A stretch of DNA of 64,000 nucleotides from Symmachiella macrocystis (GCF_007860075.1 NZ_SJPP01000003.1:372001-436000); one strand, 5' to 3'. Positions 16,610 through 24,960 are shown, counted from the first letter of the stretch. Made by a program: numbers and translations. Notes: generated by a model not told the origin, from the letters alone.

Positions 16610-17017
16610 TTACTTTGGGTAATTCTCACCCCAGTCTATTGAGGGAACAAACCGCAGAAAGGCTTCATAGTCTGCTGGCTGCGAAAAATACCATTCATTG
16701 AAGCCAAAATCGTAATCTGTTTTCACGAACCAATGTTCAGCCCATGCCCCAACGTGGCAATGTGGCAGGTCAATCGTGCAAGCTGGATACTCAGAATACC
16801 GTTGTGAACATTCACCATTGGCTGGGCCGAATTTTTTCCAACACCAGCGATTCGCGAAATCAAGTTCCGGAAATGCCAACTCCAGCATAACGGCAAATGG
16901 AAAATCTCTAACAATCTCCTGCCGTTCTCTTTGTTGGTCAGCCTGCTCCTCAGCGGTGTCGCCACCGGTTTCCAAATATGCATCGAAGGTTGATAGAATA
17001 GCTGTTCGATAAATCAT
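16610..17017 (-). CDS. Hypothetical acidic protein
   Basis: 135 residues, not recognised. It is acidic and rich in Trp, Phe, Tyr and Cys (RWCWKKFGPANGECSQRYSEYPACTIDLPHC, then WAEHWFVKTDYDFGFNEWYF). It has no signal peptide or membrane segment. The composition is that of a small folded protein, not a random frame. It lies in the more A+T-rich cargo part of the element, next to other small genes. Confidence 0.55.
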   Translation of the reverse strand: MIYRTAILSTFDAYLETGGDTAEEQADQQRERQEIVRDFPFAVMLELAFPELDFANRWCWKKFGPANGECSQRYSEYPACTIDLPHCHVGAWAEHWFVKTDYDFGFNEWYFSQPADYEAFLRFVPSIDWGENYPK

Positions 17018-17138
17018 GATTCATTTGGTGGCTAGGGTAGGTGAGACTGATACCGGGGCGACTTCGGGGCTTCATTCCGAGCAGCCTCGCCAACCGGTCA
17101 TTCCGTGTGACCGCCGACGTTCCCATCAGCATGAACCA

Positions 17139-17354
17139 TCATACTTCGCCACGAAGTACTGCACTAGCACTCTCTATGGAGGGCCATTCTCGGTCCGTAA
17201 GTTTCTCAAATAAACACTGCAAATTCCATAAAACCTGTTGCTCGGCTTGGTCTTGAATTGTCAGTTCGTCTGTTTCGGCGAAACGGCGAAGAAAAGAGTC
17301 AAGCACAACAGCCTCGGGAACTGTGATTTGGATGACGACATCTGACTCGGCCAT
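17139..17354 (-). CDS. Hypothetical small acidic protein
   Basis: 71 residues from ATG 17354 (MAESDVVIQI), which has GGAG seven bases upstream; an in-frame ATG at 17408 would add 18 residues. The sequence (VVLDSFLRRFAETDELTIQDQAEQQVLWNLQCLFEKL) is amphipathic, helical and acidic, as in many small binding or antidote-type proteins. No family recognised. It lies 122 bases upstream of the 16610-17017 gene on the same strand. Confidence 0.5.
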   Translation of the reverse strand: MAESDVVIQITVPEAVVLDSFLRRFAETDELTIQDQAEQQVLWNLQCLFEKLTDREWPSIESASAVLRGEV

Positions 17355-17844
17355 GTCACACTCCGACAAGCTAGTTCGAACTTTTCTCACCTCAAGTAGT
17401 GGCGACATTCCAACCCAAAGCTAGAATCGGCTGTTAGCTAACTCGCTTCGGATTCATCAATCGACGCATTGAAACTACCAAGACGCGGCAAGTTTGAAAA
17501 CGTTCCATTTCCGCGACAAGTGGCATACTCGCGGCCAGTTGCTCCATTTGTCTTACAGGGCAGTGCCATAAACCCATCATCGCAGCAATGAATAACACAT
17601 CCGATTTCCCCTCCACGGCACTGGCGTAGGCGGTCTGTGCCGCCGCTCGAAAGCCTAACTAGCCCACTGCCGTACGCTCCCTTTCAACCATGTAGTCCGC
17701 TGGCTGTTCCTTGCCTATCTTGACTCCTGAGGGGGCTTAGGCTGGATATCTACATACGATATGGGACCGGGCAACGGGCGGGGGGAAGCGGTTCGGATCT
17801 CGGCGGGTTCGGTTTTCGGGCCCGAAGGTGGACACTGTCCGCGC
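17355..17844. other. Element stretch without a supported gene
   Basis: About 490 bases. A 60-codon frame at 17434-17616 (minus) is open but unconvincing. The palindrome GGACACTGTCC lies at 17830-17840 just past the stop of the next gene and recurs at 18222-18232 inside it. Nothing else stands out. Confidence 0.4.
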
Positions 17845-18651
17845 TCATTGGCCGCTCATCTCCTCCCGCACATCATCGAGCAGCCCACGCACCTCCTCAA
17901 TGGCCATGCGTTCGCGCCGCATCACATCAGCCTCACCATCATCCGAAGCTGTGGCCTTGGCCGCCACATCCACGTACTTGGCGTAGCTGCGGATACTGGT
18001 TTCGAGCCAACCGAGGGCAGACCAGGAGGGAGCAGGGGACAGGGCCAAGTCCAGCCGAACCACGGTCGCATGGCCCGGCTTCTCTTCCACGATCCGGAGC
18101 CGATTCGCCTGCACCCATCCAATCTCAGCCGACAGCGAAGCGTTGGCCGGCAACTCGGACCACGAATCCGGAATGGCCGACAGCCCCTGAATCTGGCCAT
18201 CGTCTACTGGGCGCTGCGCCCGGACACTGTCCGCGCTTGGCTGCTCGGCTTCCGCCGCTTTCGCTGGATACATGCGGTCCAGTTCGCCGTAAACCCATAG
18301 CTGGGCGTCTTCTTTGCTCATTCCCTGCTTCCGGGCGAGCTTCATCATCTGGTTGCGTTCCAGCTCAATATTCCCAGCCCATCGCCCCTCAGCCTCAAGC
18401 CGCCGCTTCACCGTGATTTTAAGCGGCTCCTCGCGCGGGCGGGCGGGAGGTTCCGGCGGTGGATCGCCGGACGCTGGCCCTGGAGGAATATCCCCCGCGT
18501 CCTGATCACCGGTTTGGTGATCAACGGTGTCCTGTTCTCCCGTGTTTTCCGTGTCTTCTGCTGTGTGTGTTGGATTGGGTGCTTGCCGGGGAATTGGTCC
18601 TGCCGTCGACATCGCGGTGATGTGCGCTTCCTGGTCGGGTGTTTTGGTCAT
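17845..18651 (-). CDS. Hypothetical element protein coupled to the severed integrase tail
   Basis: 268 residues, not recognised. The N-terminal about 75 residues are disordered and rich in Pro, Thr, Asp and Glu. A short helical segment follows (ITVKRRLEAEGRWAGNIELERNQMMKLARKQGMSKEDAQLWVYGELDRMYP), then a C-terminal region (SAEIGWVQANRLRIVEEKPGHATVVRLD, ending in a charged helix). The ATG at 18651 overlaps the TGA of the 18648-18890 frame (ATGA). In the circular element this gene would follow the integrase in one operon. In the integrated form it is cut off from the integrase promoter. Confidence 0.7.
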   Translation of the reverse strand: MTKTPDQEAHITAMSTAGPIPRQAPNPTHTAEDTENTGEQDTVDHQTGDQDAGDIPPGPASGDPPPEPPARPREEPLKITVKRRLEAEGRWAGNIELERNQMMKLARKQGMSKEDAQLWVYGELDRMYPAKAAEAEQPSADSVRAQRPVDDGQIQGLSAIPDSWSELPANASLSAEIGWVQANRLRIVEEKPGHATVVRLDLALSPAPSWSALGWLETSIRSYAKYVDVAAKATASDDGEADVMRRERMAIEEVRGLLDDVREEMSGQ

Positions 18652-18890
18652 GGAGCGTCCTCGAATTCTCCGGTGAAGGGATTGTCGCCCGAATCCGCCG
18701 CCCGGATCATCGCCAGGATGCCGACCTTGATGGCTTCGGGCAGGGCCGGCCAAGCGTCGATGATGACCTGCAGGTCGGGGTCAGTCGGGGCGTTTTGTAC
18801 GTTGAGTGCGCCGCTTTCTGCGCCGCTTTGGTCGCCACCCCCACGATTTCCCGACGATTTCGGGTCGGGTTCAATTCCCGCCGCCTCCAC
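18648..18890 (-). CDS. Severed C-terminal part of the integrase at the right end
   Basis: 80 codons that start in the attachment core as GTG (VEAAGIEP) and continue DPKSSGNRGGGDQ to TDPDLQVIIDAWPALPEAIKVGILAMIRAA. The reading frame at the core is the same as that of the integrase at the left end, so the circular form would join the two without interruption. The helical end is protein-like and resembles tails I associate with planctomycete integrases, by recollection. Whether this fragment is translated by itself from the GTG is unknown; it ends in ATGA coupling to the next gene. Confidence 0.75.
   Translation of the reverse strand: MEAAGIEPDPKSSGNRGGGDQSGAESGALNVQNAPTDPDLQVIIDAWPALPEAIKVGILAMIRAADSGDNPFTGEFEDAP
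18807..18829 (+). repeat. Candidate integrase arm site, right
   Basis: Two TGCGCCGCTTT units with a 12-base period, 36 bases from the right core, in direct orientation with the copy at 11067-11089. Over 23 bases the two sites differ at one position, the spacer base. Confidence 0.4.
18866..18889 (+). repeat. Right attachment core (attR)
   Basis: Exact 24-base copy of the ssrA 3' end at 10930-10953. The base before it is T, so the first T-stem pair is lost; no tmRNA body lies upstream. It marks the junction between element (left) and host (right). Confidence 0.92.
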
Positions 18891-19004
18891 TTGAGCCGAA
18901 CTTGTTACAATTGTAGCACGTTCGGTTTTTTTTTGGCTTCAGCTCAGGTCCTCATTTGTGTGTGGGCGGGTTCGCTCAATTCTCCAAGTTTAATCGGTAT
19001 CGCA

Positions 19005-19328
19005 ATGTTGGCTAGCGAAATTGAACTAGTCCTTGCCAATTGGATTCGGCAGGCGACATCCGGGACAGGGCACCTTCCTGAAAATATTGACGCTTCCACT
19101 TGGGTTGCTCAAAAGTTTCTACAATGGTGGCAAGACAAGGGCGTCGTCGAGGAGTTGGACGACGCAGACCTTGCTGTCTCCAGAATTCAGTCCGAGTTGG
19201 AACGACTCGGCGGTTGGAAAAACCCTCAATTCGGTGAGACAATGGAGGAAATGACCCACTTGGCTGAGGCTCTCGCAGGTATTCGGGAAATGTTTGGTCC
19301 ACGAAATGCTGATTCACACCCGCAATAA
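19005..19328 (+). CDS. Hypothetical protein next to the integration site
   Basis: 107 residues, not recognised. MLASEIELVLANWIRQATSG opens with a helix. STWVAQKFLQWWQDKGVVEELDDADLAVSRIQSELERLGGW has a helical, folded look, and the end is HLAEALAGIREMFG. There is no signal or membrane segment. It lies on the host side of the right core, on the plus strand, converging on the histidine kinase gene (stops 44 bases apart). The larger open frame running from 18639 crosses the core and was not used. Confidence 0.55.
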   Translation: MLASEIELVLANWIRQATSGTGHLPENIDASTWVAQKFLQWWQDKGVVEELDDADLAVSRIQSELERLGGWKNPQFGETMEEMTHLAEALAGIREMFGPRNADSHPQ

Positions 19329-19371
19329 CAGGGACATTTCAGTCGGCAGCATTCCTACCCAGCTTCCTCGT

Positions 19372-21684
19372 TCATAACGTGACATCCACAGCGCATGAAT
19401 ACGTCGCCAACATCGCGACGAGCCGTTTTCTATCAATCGGCTTGGTCGTGTACTCGTCACATCCAGCGTCGAGACATTTCTCTCGATCTCCAGTCATCGC
19501 ATGTGCGGTCAGCGCAATGATTGGATGAGTGTAGCCGACGTCTCGGAGTCGGCGAGTTGCCGAATAGCCGTCGAGCACTGGCATTTGCATATCCATGAGG
19601 ACCACATTGAACGGACGGTTCGCCCTGCTAGCTTCCGTCGCCAAGTCAAAAGCAATCTGGCCATTATCAGCCAACACGACCTCTGCTCCCGCCTTCTTCA
19701 GAACAAACGCAATCAGCCGTTGATTATCAAGTCCGTCTTCGGCCAGTAGAATTCGGGTGTTTGCCAATGAAGCTTGCGGTTGACCGGCCTCTGAGACTTT
19801 CCTTGTCTGGGACTCCGATTCGCCGGCACCGTGAATCATTCGAGATTTCTCCAATGGCCCCGTTGCAACCGTGATGGAGAAGGTGCTTCCCCGGCCCGCG
19901 GTGCTCTGCACACTAATGTCGCCACCGAGCAGTTTGGTCAGTCGTTTACTAATCGTCAGCCCGAGTCCGGTTCCGCCAAATTGTCGCGTTGTCGAATTGT
20001 CGGCTTGCGTAAAGGGCGAGAACAGCGTGTCGATTTTGTGACGGGCGATCCCGATCCCTGTATCAATCACATCAAATCTCATCTTGGGCTCGTCGCCTGG
20101 ATTATCCACTAAGCAGGCAACGATTGTGACCGAACCGTGTTCCGTGAACTTAATTGCGTTTCCACAGATGTTGATAAGAACCTGCCGCAAACGAGTCGGA
20201 TCACTTTGAATCGTCTCGGGAATGCCTCCCTCGAAGCGGACTTCCAACGGTAAGTTTTTCGCGGCGGCCCGTACGCGCATCAGTGAGGCCACTTCGCCAA
20301 CGATTCTTTGCGGGGAACAGTCCAGGTGTTCTATCTGACACTTGCCGGCTTCAATCTTCGACAAATCGAGAATATCGTTGATCAGTTCGAGCAGGTAATT
20401 TCCGTTCGCTTTGATCGTATGAACGGCATCGACATTGTCCTTGTCGACCACGTTGTCAAGCAGGATGTCGGTAAAACCAAGAATGGCCGTCATGGGCGTG
20501 CGAATCTCATGGCTCATATTGGCCAGGAATTCACTCTTTGCACGGGTAGCAGTGAGCGCGTCTTCCCGTGATTCTCGAAGTTCCTCATCAACCTTTTGAC
20601 GTTCCGACGTGTCGAGAATGACGGCAACAAACACTTTCGTCCCGGCAAAATTCTCCATTTGGAGTCGCACGTCGACAGGATATTCCGAGCGATCCTTGCG
20701 CCGATGGACTGTCGAAAACTGGATATTTTCCTTGGTTCCGTTCCTAAGCGGGGCGACTATTTCGTCAAACGAAGCACGCATGTGTTGCGGTTTGATATCG
20801 AGCGGCGTCATATCTTTGAGCTCAGCCATCGTATAGCCGATATTGTCTCGCGCGCCATGATTCACGTGCATAAACTTCAGCGAGCGGGAATTGAAAATGT
20901 AAATTTCATTGTGAGACCGATCAATGATTTGGCCAAACGCATTTAATTCTTCCGCTCTTTGTTTCGACTCCTGCAAGCTCTTCGCCTGCAGTTGCAGTTC
21001 ATGAGTTCGCGCTGCGACTTCCGCCTCTACCGTTTGATTGGTGGACTCAAGCTGCGCCCGGTTCCGGGCCATCTCTTTCATTTCTTTTACGCTTTGCCGG
21101 ATCGTGATCAGTAAAAAGACATCTTCAAACGCGATCCAACCGGCATGCTCAAATACACGCCACGGGCTCGCGGTCAACACGCCGAAGACTGATTGCGGAT
21201 AGTACACACCACGCAGAAAATGGTCTGCCGCCACGACGAGTGTCGCCGACATGAGCACGCGCCAATCCCGATAACATGCCAGGAACGCTAACGAACCGAA
21301 GATGTGAAAATGCGTCTCGATGCGGCCGCCGCCTAAGTGGATTAACAAGCCGGCCGTCAACATCTGCCCAATGGCGATGACGTGGCGAGTTAAAGTCGAG
21401 CCGGGACGAGCAAGCGCAAGGCAAACCGGAAAGAAAGAGATGATCCCGCCAAGAAAAATCGCCGCCCACACATGAATATGCGTTGCGCTGTCTGTGCCTG
21501 CCCAAGTGTGAGGAGAAATCCAGTAGGCTGCGGCGACACCGGCAAACCACTGGATGACCATCAGCCCGGCAAACAGGCGGTCGGTCCGCCGAAAAATATC
21601 CAATTGGTTTTCGCGATAGAGTTCATCCGCCCTTCGCGAAACGCGATCGATCGGTTCAGTGGAATGTGACAATAAACGCGTCAT
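19372..21684 (-). CDS. Membrane hybrid histidine kinase (PAS-HisKA-HATPase-REC)
   Basis: 770 residues. About five or six TM segments fill residues 38-200 ([35 protein letters not shown]). A coiled coil follows at about 200-245, then a PAS domain (about 250-375). The HisKA domain has MSHEIRTPM with the phospho-His, the ATPase has DTGIGIA and GGTGLGL, and the C-terminal receiver has [12 protein letters not shown] with the phospho-Asp, then ALTAHAM and the Lys in TTKPID. It senses an unknown signal at the membrane and phosphorylates its own receiver. The start at 21684 overlaps the TAA of the thioredoxin-like gene (TAATG), so the two are coupled. Confidence 0.93.
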   Translation of the reverse strand: MTRLLSHSTEPIDRVSRRADELYRENQLDIFRRTDRLFAGLMVIQWFAGVAAAYWISPHTWAGTDSATHIHVWAAIFLGGIISFFPVCLALARPGSTLTRHVIAIGQMLTAGLLIHLGGGRIETHFHIFGSLAFLACYRDWRVLMSATLVVAADHFLRGVYYPQSVFGVLTASPWRVFEHAGWIAFEDVFLLITIRQSVKEMKEMARNRAQLESTNQTVEAEVAARTHELQLQAKSLQESKQRAEELNAFGQIIDRSHNEIYIFNSRSLKFMHVNHGARDNIGYTMAELKDMTPLDIKPQHMRASFDEIVAPLRNGTKENIQFSTVHRRKDRSEYPVDVRLQMENFAGTKVFVAVILDTSERQKVDEELRESREDALTATRAKSEFLANMSHEIRTPMTAILGFTDILLDNVVDKDNVDAVHTIKANGNYLLELINDILDLSKIEAGKCQIEHLDCSPQRIVGEVASLMRVRAAAKNLPLEVRFEGGIPETIQSDPTRLRQVLINICGNAIKFTEHGSVTIVACLVDNPGDEPKMRFDVIDTGIGIARHKIDTLFSPFTQADNSTTRQFGGTGLGLTISKRLTKLLGGDISVQSTAGRGSTFSITVATGPLEKSRMIHGAGESESQTRKVSEAGQPQASLANTRILLAEDGLDNQRLIAFVLKKAGAEVVLADNGQIAFDLATEASRANRPFNVVLMDMQMPVLDGYSATRRLRDVGYTHPIIALTAHAMTGDREKCLDAGCDEYTTKPIDRKRLVAMLATYSCAVDVTL

Positions 21685-22367
21685 TATCGCGGTTTCCTAC
21701 AGCAAGCTTTGTCTCGCCCCAACAACGGGCATCCGAAGACAAAAGTGTGATTCCGGTCGGACTCACCATTCAACGCGAGCGACTCTATCGCCGCTCTTCC
21801 AGGATTGTCACCACAGTGACCTCGGGATCCTGTAATCCCGCCATGAAACACCAATTGACCGCTACGGTCGTACAACAACGAATATCCCGACGTGGTTGCA
21901 CCAAATCTCTTCGCTTCGGATCCACTCTCGTCGATAGCGACGTTCACGCCGGGAATGCTTTGGGCAGAGTCCCAAAGATCGGTTTGTTCCCATTCAGCAA
22001 CAAATCCCGCCGGCCTATAAAACAGGACACGGGTAACAATGCGCCCCGAACAACGGGACATGATCAACGCCAACTCGTTGAGGCTTGCACGGGTACACGG
22101 ACAGCGAGGGTGCGCAAATACAATGAGCGTCAAGTGATTTGAATTTCGTTCGACCCGGCTGTCAGTGGGCCATTGCGTAGGAGACTGAGTGACCTCTCCC
22201 GGTGTCGCTTCGTGCTCCCAGATCCATGTGAGTCCGATCCCAATAATGACACACCACATCACCGTCAGAATTGGTAATCCAAGCTGGATGGTTTTCTGCT
22301 GACGTCCCTTTGTCTCGAATTCATCCCTGCTTGTGCTTAATGCTGCCATACCTCGGATAGTCCACAT
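21684..22367 (-). CDS. Membrane-anchored thioredoxin-like protein (RedB-like)
   Basis: 227 residues. One TM at about 30-50 (GLPILTVMWCVIIGIGLTWIW) and a periplasmic thioredoxin-type domain with HPRCPCTRAS, a C-x-C motif at the site of the thioredoxin CxxC; HGGITGSRGHCGDNPG follows near the C-terminus. Similar planctomycete proteins have been labelled RedB, by recollection. It is translationally coupled to the sensor kinase (TAATG) and may supply its redox input, which is inference. ATG 22349 is an alternative start. Confidence 0.7.
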   Translation of the reverse strand: MWTIRGMAALSTSRDEFETKGRQQKTIQLGLPILTVMWCVIIGIGLTWIWEHEATPGEVTQSPTQWPTDSRVERNSNHLTLIVFAHPRCPCTRASLNELALIMSRCSGRIVTRVLFYRPAGFVAEWEQTDLWDSAQSIPGVNVAIDESGSEAKRFGATTSGYSLLYDRSGQLVFHGGITGSRGHCGDNPGRAAIESLALNGESDRNHTFVFGCPLLGRDKACCRKPR

Positions 22368-22682
22368 GCATACTTTAAAATGAATGCCAATCGCGAGGGA
22401 GACGAGGCAGCTCCACGACGGTTACAATAGGTTGCGTTTTGGCAACGGACCCCCAGGCCAGGCATGAAATGTAGTAAAAAAACTGTCGCGGCTTGAAATG
22501 GTGGGGTTATCACGGTTTTGACACGACGCTGCTTCGTTTTCGGTCACACGGAACCAACATGCCTCACGAATTTCAGACACTCGCAGGGCGTGATACACAC
22601 AACACAAATTCTTCATGGTGCAATCGCGAATCCTCAGCCGACCGCTTGCGAATGCGCACGGCGCACCTTCTCTTGGCGCACG
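22368..22682. other. Intergenic region without a supported gene
   Basis: About 315 bases between the thioredoxin-like gene and the cold-shock terminator. It should hold the promoter of the RedB-like/kinase pair. No protein-like frame or RNA gene was recognised. Confidence 0.4.
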
Positions 22683-22711
22683 AAAAAAGCCGACGAATTT
22701 CGCCGGCTTTC
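22683..22711 (-). terminator. Intrinsic terminator of the cold-shock gene
   Basis: On the minus strand, AAAGCCGGCG, a short A+T loop and CGTCGGCTTT form a hairpin that runs into a T-tract (22688-22683). It lies 22 bases past the cold-shock stop codon. Confidence 0.85.
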
Positions 22712-22732
22712 TTTTTCAGATTGAGCAAACGT

Positions 22733-22930
22733 TTATGCCAATTTGACGTTCTCAGCCCGGGGGCCCTTCGGTCCGCGTCCTTCAGTGTAAGACACGCGTT
22801 GTCCTTCGCTCAACTGCTCGTAGCTCACGCCTTCGAGGTTGGAGTTGTGGAAGAACATGTCTTCACCATTGCCCGTGTCGATGAAACCGAAACCTTTGTC
22901 CGTCAGCTTCTTGATCGTACCTTCTGCCAT
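22733..22930 (-). CDS. csp: Cold-shock domain protein
   Basis: 65 residues, one OB-fold cold-shock domain. RNP1 is KGFGFI and RNP2 appears as DMFFHNSN; the end GPRAENVKLA is typical. It binds single-stranded RNA or DNA as an RNA chaperone. ATG 22930 (MAEGTIKKL) gives the normal length; an upstream extension is open but not conserved. The promoter and terminator are both visible, so it is a monocistronic unit with a leader of about 70 bases. Confidence 0.95.
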   Translation of the reverse strand: MAEGTIKKLTDKGFGFIDTGNGEDMFFHNSNLEGVSYEQLSEGQRVSYTEGRGPKGPRAENVKLA

Positions 22931-23007
22931 CTTCAATCCAATTCTTAAAAGATCCTTTACGGCCTTGCCCGACACAACAGGTTCAGGCTGCTCAGCCGCA
23001 AGGCATG

Positions 23008-23035
23008 ATCATACCGAGCGCCATTGAGAAAACAA
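23008..23035 (-). promoter_or_regulatory. Predicted promoter of the cold-shock gene
   Basis: On the minus strand, TTGTTT (23035-23030) and TATGAT (23013-23008) are 16 bases apart. Transcription would start near 23001, giving a leader of about 70 bases that could carry cold-responsive structure. Confidence 0.55.
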
Positions 23036-23151
23036 GGCGGTGTTGAAGAAACTGCCAGTTAATAGGCAGGAATCGCGTGAATACTGGGCAAAACCACAAA
23101 ATTCCTGCAAAGTTGCGAGTTTCAAGTGGTAATCGCACTATTGCCCACTCA

Positions 23152-23532
23152 TTAGCTTGCGTCGCTAACGGTCCACCTTGTGTGCCAATAAGCCCACAGG
23201 ATGAACACACCTTGGAGCGGTAAACGCAGCAAATGCACGATGTGCGGCGCCGGTAAGACGTCAGGATTTAGATAGACGTAGATGTTGGCGGGAAAGACCG
23301 CGACCAACAAGGCAATGATCCCCCACGCCGCCAATCGGGAATAGCGGGGAACCAACAACAACACACCGAGCGCGATTTCACAGACGCCGCTCAGATAAAC
23401 CAATTCCAAGTGCAGCGGCAAATACGGCGGCATGATCTTTAAGTAAAAGTCGGGCTTCACAAAATGCAAAACCCCGGCGACGATCATAAAAATGGCCAAA
23501 ACGAACTGCGATAACGTTTTGAACTTCCGCAT
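23152..23532 (-). CDS. DoxX-family membrane protein
   Basis: 126 residues with four predicted TM helices (LSQFVLAIFMIVAGVLHF, LVYLSGVCEIALGVLLLV, LAAWGIIALLVAVFPANIY, LRLPLQGVFILWAYW). GVLHFVKPDFYLKIMPPYLP is typical of the DoxX/SURF-like group. The role is unclear; relatives join redox or quinone-linked membrane complexes. ATG 23532 is preceded by GGAG. The upstream open frame overlaps the adjacent small gene and is not used. Confidence 0.85.
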   Translation of the reverse strand: MRKFKTLSQFVLAIFMIVAGVLHFVKPDFYLKIMPPYLPLHLELVYLSGVCEIALGVLLLVPRYSRLAAWGIIALLVAVFPANIYVYLNPDVLPAPHIVHLLRLPLQGVFILWAYWHTRWTVSDAS

Positions 23533-23543
23533 GCCGTTCTCCG

Positions 23544-23741
23544 TTATTCGTTCTCTTTGACCTGCGTCGCGGCTGCCTGATACCCCGCACAGCGGAACAA
23601 TGGTTGCGGTGGGTACTTCGCAAATCGCGGATCGGTCAGCGACAATTCGCACAACACGAATCGTGATCCCGTCCCCGAGACGATGTCCCGTCGATGATGG
23701 CAGGTACGACACAACGTCGGCGGTAGACCGGGCTCTGACAC
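23544..23741 (-). CDS. Small cysteine-containing protein
   Basis: 65 residues from GTG 23741, with AGGAGA about ten bases upstream. LCRTCHHRRDIVSGTGSRFVLCELSLTDPRFAKYPPQPLFRCAGY has C-x2-C, then single Cys residues, arranged as a small metal- or cluster-binding knuckle. I recall short planctomycete proteins with the same CxxC...SRFxLC...DPRFxKYPxQP...C pattern, but no known function. It lies 11 bases upstream of DoxX and is likely co-transcribed. Confidence 0.7.
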   Translation of the reverse strand: MSEPGLPPTLCRTCHHRRDIVSGTGSRFVLCELSLTDPRFAKYPPQPLFRCAGYQAAATQVKENE

Positions 23742-23864
23742 GATGTTGATCTCTCCTTGTCCCGAAGGATCTCCAGAACCCGTTTCAAATCTAGTTGAGC
23801 TTGTTCAAGAAACTTGCAGATTAGCATCAGCGGGACGCGTCAGAGGGTTTTGAAACGACTTGTA

Positions 23865-24872
23865 CTAAAGCGCAACCGCTTCGATCACGCTGACCTCCGT
23901 CGACGTGGGCACCACGCGTGTCAGTCCGAAACCAGCTTGACTGAACAATTCGCGATACTCCTGTTCGGTCCGTTCCTTGCCGCCGGGAATCAGTAACATC
24001 ACCAAGTCCAGGAATTTGCCGCCGAACGGTTCATTCCCCTCGGGGATGACGCTTTCCACGACGAGTAGCTTGGCGCCGGTTGCTAATGCTTGATGACAAT
24101 TGTGCAGGATGGCCAGCGATTTTTCATCGTCCCAATCGTGGATGATGTGCCGCATCATATAGGCATCCGCTCCTTTGGGAACCGATTCAAAAAAGCTGCC
24201 GCCGATCAACTCGCAGCGATCCTTGACTCCCAGCGCCTCAACATTCGCATACGCTCGCTCGACAACGTGCGGTAGATCGAACAACATGCCGCGCATCGAT
24301 GGATGCTCCTTCAACACACTGGAAATCAACGTGCCGTTTCCCCCGCCGATATCGGCCAGCACGCCGAATTCTGAAAAGTCGTACGCCGCGGTGATCGCAT
24401 CCGATTCCCGACCGTGGATCCCGGTCATCGCTGCATCGAAAATCTGGGCCTTCTCGGGATGTTCGCCCAAGTATTCGAAGATCGGTTTGCCGTAGACTTT
24501 TTCGAAGGCCATGTTTCCCGTACGAATGCTGTATTCGATTTCGGTCCAAGCGTGGAATTGTTCATCGCCCGCCATCAACGCCAACGCCCGTTTCGATCCC
24601 GGCACGCCGCTGCGGAGCGGTTCGGCCAAGGGTGTTAAGGAGAAATGCCGTGACTGACCTTCGGCAAAAATCCCGATACTGGCCAACGCCCGCAATAACC
24701 GGTACAGCGCATCGGGGTTGGTCGACGTGGCTGCGGCCAAATCGTCGATGGACAGGGGACCGTCTCTGAGATGCTCAGCAACATCAAATTTGGCCGCCGC
24801 ATAGATCGCCTGCGAGACCCAATACCCGGTGATCATCTGGTCCAAATGTTCATGGGGTGCTGCGTTGTCCAT
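23865..24872 (-). CDS. SAM-dependent O-methyltransferase (methyltransferase_2 type)
   Basis: 335 residues. The N-terminal about 100 residues form the dimerisation winged helix (MITGYWVSQAIYAAAKFDVAEHL, DALYRLLRALASIGIF). The catalytic part has the SAM motif LADIGGGNGTLISSVL (about 175), DLPHVVERA, and the MMRHIIHDWDD segment that supplies the general-base His of this family. It methylates small hydroxylated compounds; the substrate is not predictable. The start MDNAAPHEHL at 24872 gives the family length. No biosynthetic partner genes are nearby. Confidence 0.9.
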   Translation of the reverse strand: MDNAAPHEHLDQMITGYWVSQAIYAAAKFDVAEHLRDGPLSIDDLAAATSTNPDALYRLLRALASIGIFAEGQSRHFSLTPLAEPLRSGVPGSKRALALMAGDEQFHAWTEIEYSIRTGNMAFEKVYGKPIFEYLGEHPEKAQIFDAAMTGIHGRESDAITAAYDFSEFGVLADIGGGNGTLISSVLKEHPSMRGMLFDLPHVVERAYANVEALGVKDRCELIGGSFFESVPKGADAYMMRHIIHDWDDEKSLAILHNCHQALATGAKLLVVESVIPEGNEPFGGKFLDLVMLLIPGGKERTEQEYRELFSQAGFGLTRVVPTSTEVSVIEAVAL

Positions 24873-24960
24873 GTTGCATTTCTTTCTTGAGCAAGTGAGC
24901 ACGAAAAGGGGCCGTGGAATAGGACACGTCCAACGCGCAGATTCCGCCGAAACCAATGCA

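Larger units (their letters stand above)
10930..18889. mobile_element. Integrative element inserted at the 3' end of ssrA
   Basis: The element is about 7.9 kb, bounded by identical 24-base direct repeats at 10930-10953 and 18866-18889. The left copy completes ssrA; the right copy stands alone. The contents fit a small integrative or satellite-like element: a tyrosine integrase next to the left end, three small HTH proteins, a D5/P4-type helicase and several cargo genes, all on the minus strand. No capsid, terminase, relaxase or conjugation gene is visible, so it probably depends on a helper or spreads by other means. The 16.0-17.4 kb part looks more A+T-rich than the flanks. Confidence 0.92.

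Noticed and set aside
17434-17616. A 60-residue minus-strand frame in the element
   Set aside because: No ribosome-binding site and no folded pattern; left as an open question.
10930-18889. Element as an intact prophage or conjugative island
   Set aside because: No capsid, portal, terminase, tail, relaxase or type IV secretion gene was recognised; the contents fit only a small satellite-like or replicative element.
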